Below, one piece after another: positions 61,488-64,000 of a stretch of 64,000 nt of DNA (position 1 is the first letter of the stretch; each line of letters opens with the position of its first letter). The DNA is from Hoskinsella mucinilytica. GTDB lineage: Bacteria; Bacillota_I; Bacilli_A; Erysipelotrichales; Erysipelotrichaceae. The translations under genes were made by a program, and so were the position numbers. The DNA is taken from NCBI RefSeq assembly GCF_045223415.1, contig NZ_JBEQZJ010000009.1, forward strand, positions 1 through 64,000. The letters run 5' to 3'. The notes under the pieces are model-generated. The model was not told the origin of the DNA. It did no database searches and was given only the letters and a program-made list of their open reading frames with translations.

Positions 61488-62411
61488 ATGGAATCAAGAG
61501 AATCCTTTAACAAGTTATTAAAAGATGTAACCAATCAAATGACGAACTCTGTGAGTTTTGTGAATAGCTATATGAAAGATAAACATGGCCAAGCATTTGA
61601 GAAAGCCACGGCAAAAAATTATATACAGATTTTAACTGGAGAAACTCTATGGCATAACTTTTCTTTTCAATATAAAGATATGATACATGGATTGGCTATT
61701 ACACAGAACTGTAAGGACTACGATCTATTGTTGAAAGAAGCATATAAAATGAAAGAGAAAGTGGAATGTTTTTTAAAACAATTTGTTTATGATGAAATAC
61801 AAGAAGTATATTTAGTAACTTCAAGAAACTATGATAAGATCATAGAAGGTGTATATACATGGAATGAATTTTCTTCAGAAGAAAGAACAGCAATTCATAC
61901 CATGTTGATTTATCGTCAAGGGGAATCTTTTCCTTTACTATATGAGAGGGCCTTACATGTGAAAAAGGAAGTGGATACATTCATTCATCAGTATCTTTTG
62001 GACATAAAGGGAGAACAATTTATAAAAGTAGACTGTGATAATTATAAAGCCATTCTTTCTGCAGAACCAATTTGGCTGAAAAAGAATTCTTTGATACAAG
62101 AGGCCATTGATAGAAAACTGAAACAGCCTACTTATGAACAATTGCTGAATGGATCCAAAATGCTGTTAGAATCTACAAAACAGTTTATTCAAGCCTATAT
62201 AATGGATGAAGAACATGAATTATATGAAACTGTGACAAATGCAAATTATCATCAGATTTTACAAGGGAGAACGATATGGAAACGTATGACTGCAAATCAA
62301 AGGGATATCATCAATCAATTTTTGCTCATGAAGGAAAGGAAAATATATGAAGATATGTTGGATGATGCTAAAGTATTAGAATATGAAATGTCATCAAGGA
62401 TATCTGTATAA
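61488..62411 (+). CDS. four-repeat paralogue without signal peptide or anchor
   Basis: 307 residues from ATG 61488; a GTG at 61479 is also possible, but the only RBS-like AGAAAG (61471-61476) fits the ATG better. The protein consists of four units of the same repeat as the giant (GETLWHNF, GVYTWNEF, AEPIWLKK, GRTIWKRM). It has no signal peptide, transmembrane helix or sorting end, so it should stay in the cytoplasm or leave by a non-classical route. It has its own promoter and terminator (62424). Confidence 0.8.
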   Translation: MESRESFNKLLKDVTNQMTNSVSFVNSYMKDKHGQAFEKATAKNYIQILTGETLWHNFSFQYKDMIHGLAITQNCKDYDLLLKEAYKMKEKVECFLKQFVYDEIQEVYLVTSRNYDKIIEGVYTWNEFSSEERTAIHTMLIYRQGESFPLLYERALHVKKEVDTFIHQYLLDIKGEQFIKVDCDNYKAILSAEPIWLKKNSLIQEAIDRKLKQPTYEQLLNGSKMLLESTKQFIQAYIMDEEHELYETVTNANYHQILQGRTIWKRMTANQRDIINQFLLMKERKIYEDMLDDAKVLEYEMSSRISV

Positions 62412-62423
62412 GATCAATGAAAG

Positions 62424-62447
62424 AAACTGTAATTATACGGTTTTTTT
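62424..62447 (+). terminator. terminator after the four-repeat gene
   Basis: AAACTGTA and ATACGGTTT pair almost fully around a short loop and run into seven T. Confidence 0.75.
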
Positions 62448-62533
62448 GTGATTAAAATATGATAAACAAAAGATGAAAAAAAAGTTATGAGATGAATATG
62501 AAATAAGAAATGTAATTTAAATACAAGAATAGA

Positions 62534-62582
62534 AGAAAACGCTTGCATTCACTTTTTATTACAAATATAATGGTATAGACCA
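62534..62582 (+). promoter_or_regulatory. promoter with cre-like box and NagR/DasR-like operator (third repeat gene)
   Basis: TTGCAT (62543-62548) and TATAAT (62566-62571), 17 bases apart. AGAAAACGCTTGCA (62534-62547) is a cre-like box over the -35, and TGGTATAGACCA (62571-62582) starts at the last base of the -10. Every spacing equals that of the giant's promoter at 53123, so the two genes should be co-regulated. Confidence 0.78.
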
Positions 62583-62613
62583 CTTAAAAAGAAAGAGAAA
62601 GCAAGGTGACGAT

Positions 62614-64000
62614 ATGGGTAAGAAACGTCCATTCAGTAAATTGACAACAGCCACAAATTCTTTAAATCAGCAGGTAGATTTTGTACGAGCCTATGCCAAA
62701 GATTCGCATGGGCATCCCTACCATGAAGTCCATGCGGATAATTTTATGCAAATACTTGCAGGCAAGGAGCAATGGAATCAAATCACTGATGATCAAAAGC
62801 TGATCATTAATGGTATTTTATTGGCAGGTGAAGGAAAAAGTTACGATGAGCTACTTTCATCAGCGCTAGTACTAAAAATGAAAACAGATGATTTTATCCA
62901 AACTTATTTGATTGATTTTGAATCGTATTCCACCTTTGAAGTAGATGCACAGCATTATGAACAGATTTTATCTGGAAAAAGAGAATGGTCTATTTTGCCA
63001 ATGGATTTAAAAAAAATTATCAATGCTGTACTTATCTCCTATTGTGGAAAAGGTTTTGAGGAGCTTTCGAAGGATGCAGAGGATTTGAAAAATGCGATTG
63101 AGCAATTTCTTCAGACCTATGTTTGTGATAAAAATGGTGTAGTATATGATATGGTGGATTCACAAAACTATCGTAACATTCTTGCTGCACAACAGGATTG
63201 GCAAGGCTTATCACCAAAAGTGAAAGATGGTATCAATCAGGTATGGGAACAACTTGATTTTGATCAATTATTGAATATGGCACTGATGCTTGATCGAACA
63301 AGCAAATCCTTTGTGAAAGTGTATCTTTCCGAAAAGGATGGAACCTTGTATCAAGAGGTTACCATTCATAATTATGAGCAATTACTATCCGGATGGAACT
63401 ATTGGAAGAAATTATCTAAGGACCAAAGAATCTTAATAGATGAAATCTTACAAGCGGAAGATGTTAAGATCTATGAAGATCAAATCATGGACGCAAGGGA
63501 ATTTGAGCGTATGTTTAAAGCATTTGTTCAATGCTATGTTGGAAATGCTACGGGTGAGATATGGACTGAGGTTACTACAGAAAATTATGCTCAGATATTA
63601 GCAGGAGAACAAGCTTGGGAAGAGATGAATCCAGAAGAACAAGAAGCTGTCAATAGAATATTGATGCGTCATTGTGGACGTGATTTTGATGTGTTTTTAA
63701 ATCAAGCGAAAGCGTTTCAGAAAAACGTGATGGATTTTCTACAATCGTATTCCCAAAAACAAACGATGAAACAAAAAGAAATGAATACGCCTCTTGAAGA
63801 AACGATACCAACACAAGAGGAGGTAAAATCTATGGAAAAAGCGATGCAGAAACAGATAGAGCAAGCAAAAATTTTACATAAAACTACCATTACTCATGGA
63901 GGAATCGGTGCTGATCAGTCAATCTCTTATAAGAATGGAAAAAGTGATGGTAAAGTGATGAAAGGACCGGTTGCAGTATGTGGAATGTTATCCATTGCGG
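62614..64000 (+). CDS. third repeat-family protein, cut by the window end
   Basis: 462 codons are visible and the frame is open to the last base. The start ATG 62614 follows AAGGTGA (62603-62609). There is no signal peptide: the protein begins with a basic MGKKRPFSK and goes straight into five repeats (GKEQWNQI, GKREWSIL, AQQDWQGL, GWNYWKKL, GEQAWEEM). A Gln/Glu/Lys-rich linker leads to TTITHGG, which matches TTITHGS before the sorting end of the giant. The last visible residues (VAVCGMLSIA) start a hydrophobic segment, so a tail-type membrane anchor is likely. It shares its regulated promoter design with the giant. Confidence 0.8.
   Translation, partial: MGKKRPFSKLTTATNSLNQQVDFVRAYAKDSHGHPYHEVHADNFMQILAGKEQWNQITDDQKLIINGILLAGEGKSYDELLSSALVLKMKTDDFIQTYLIDFESYSTFEVDAQHYEQILSGKREWSILPMDLKKIINAVLISYCGKGFEELSKDAEDLKNAIEQFLQTYVCDKNGVVYDMVDSQNYRNILAAQQDWQGLSPKVKDGINQVWEQLDFDQLLNMALMLDRTSKSFVKVYLSEKDGTLYQEVTIHNYEQLLSGWNYWKKLSKDQRILIDEILQAEDVKIYEDQIMDAREFERMFKAFVQCYVGNATGEIWTEVTTENYAQILAGEQAWEEMNPEEQEAVNRILMRHCGRDFDVFLNQAKAFQKNVMDFLQSYSQKQTMKQKEMNTPLEETIPTQEEVKSMEKAMQKQIEQAKILHKTTITHGGIGADQSISYKNGKSDGKVMKGPVAVCGMLSIA

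Noticed and set aside
1..64000. c-di-GMP riboswitch near the surface or c-di-GMP genes
   Set aside because: Looked for the class I core pattern in the leaders of the surface cassette, the EAL/GGDEF/HD-GYP genes and the giant gene; none was seen by eye. A covariance search could still find one.

Overview
The window looks like a chromosome segment of a low-GC, gram-positive gut anaerobe of the Bacillota. Erysipelotrichaceae-like is my best guess, from the base composition, the rpsF-ssb-rpsR-yybS-gdpP-rplI-dnaB-walJ-htrA gene order, and surface proteins ending in a TGD-type sorting signal. The genus cannot be fixed from sequence alone. Nearly every gene is on the + strand. No tRNA or rRNA gene was recognised.

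Layout. (1) 0.1-6.0 kb: an orphan tyrosine recombinase followed by a surface cassette: a small sortase-type protein, a single-pass membrane protein, a large lectin-like protein and a small secreted WxL-like protein. (2) 6.3-10.2 kb: accessory genes (zinc-ribbon/AP2 protein, EAL phosphodiesterase, stand-alone helicase-associated repeats, resolvase-type HTH protein). (3) 10.5-17.5 kb: two ~300-bp direct repeats, each holding a terminator, an RBS-sequestering hairpin and the start of a sigma-like gene (one intact, one broken). They bracket a c-di-GMP block (degenerate GGDEF-EAL, TPR-GGDEF, HD-GYP). (4) 17.5-22.3 kb: integrative-element genes: short serine-recombinase catalytic domain, a third sigma-like gene, an unknown protein, an excisionase-like protein and two tandem tyrosine integrases. 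(5) 22.4-33 kb: a type I restriction-modification operon (half-S, R, S, M), a copy of the integrase 3' end, an RHH protein, an AlbA_2-type ATP-binding protein and decayed transposase DNA. (6) 33.2-41.8 kb: a complete type I-C CRISPR-Cas locus (cas3-5-8c-7-4-1-2) and an array of 10 repeats and 9 spacers. (7) 41.8-49.6 kb: conserved core genes for ribosome, replication, c-di-AMP turnover and cell-wall homeostasis. (8) 49.8-52.9 kb: an acyl-CoA dehydrogenase/EtfA/rubredoxin fusion with a flavodiiron protein, a plausible electron chain to oxygen. (9) 53.1-64.0 kb: a family of three proteins built from a ~67-residue repeat that I do not recognise: a 2622-residue wall-anchored giant, a 4-repeat protein without a signal peptide, and a gene cut by the window end.

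The most notable observations are these. The giant gene and the last gene share a promoter layout in which a cre-like box overlaps the -35 and a TGGTATAGACCA (NagR/DasR-like) operator starts at the last base of the -10; this predicts joint control by carbon catabolite repression and amino-sugar sensing. The giant contains a recent in-frame tandem duplication of exactly 1233 bp. Three sigma-like genes have their ribosome binding site buried in a hairpin. The restriction-modification operon lies between two copies of an integrase 3' end. The dehydrogenase fusion is directly followed by its likely oxygen-reducing partner.
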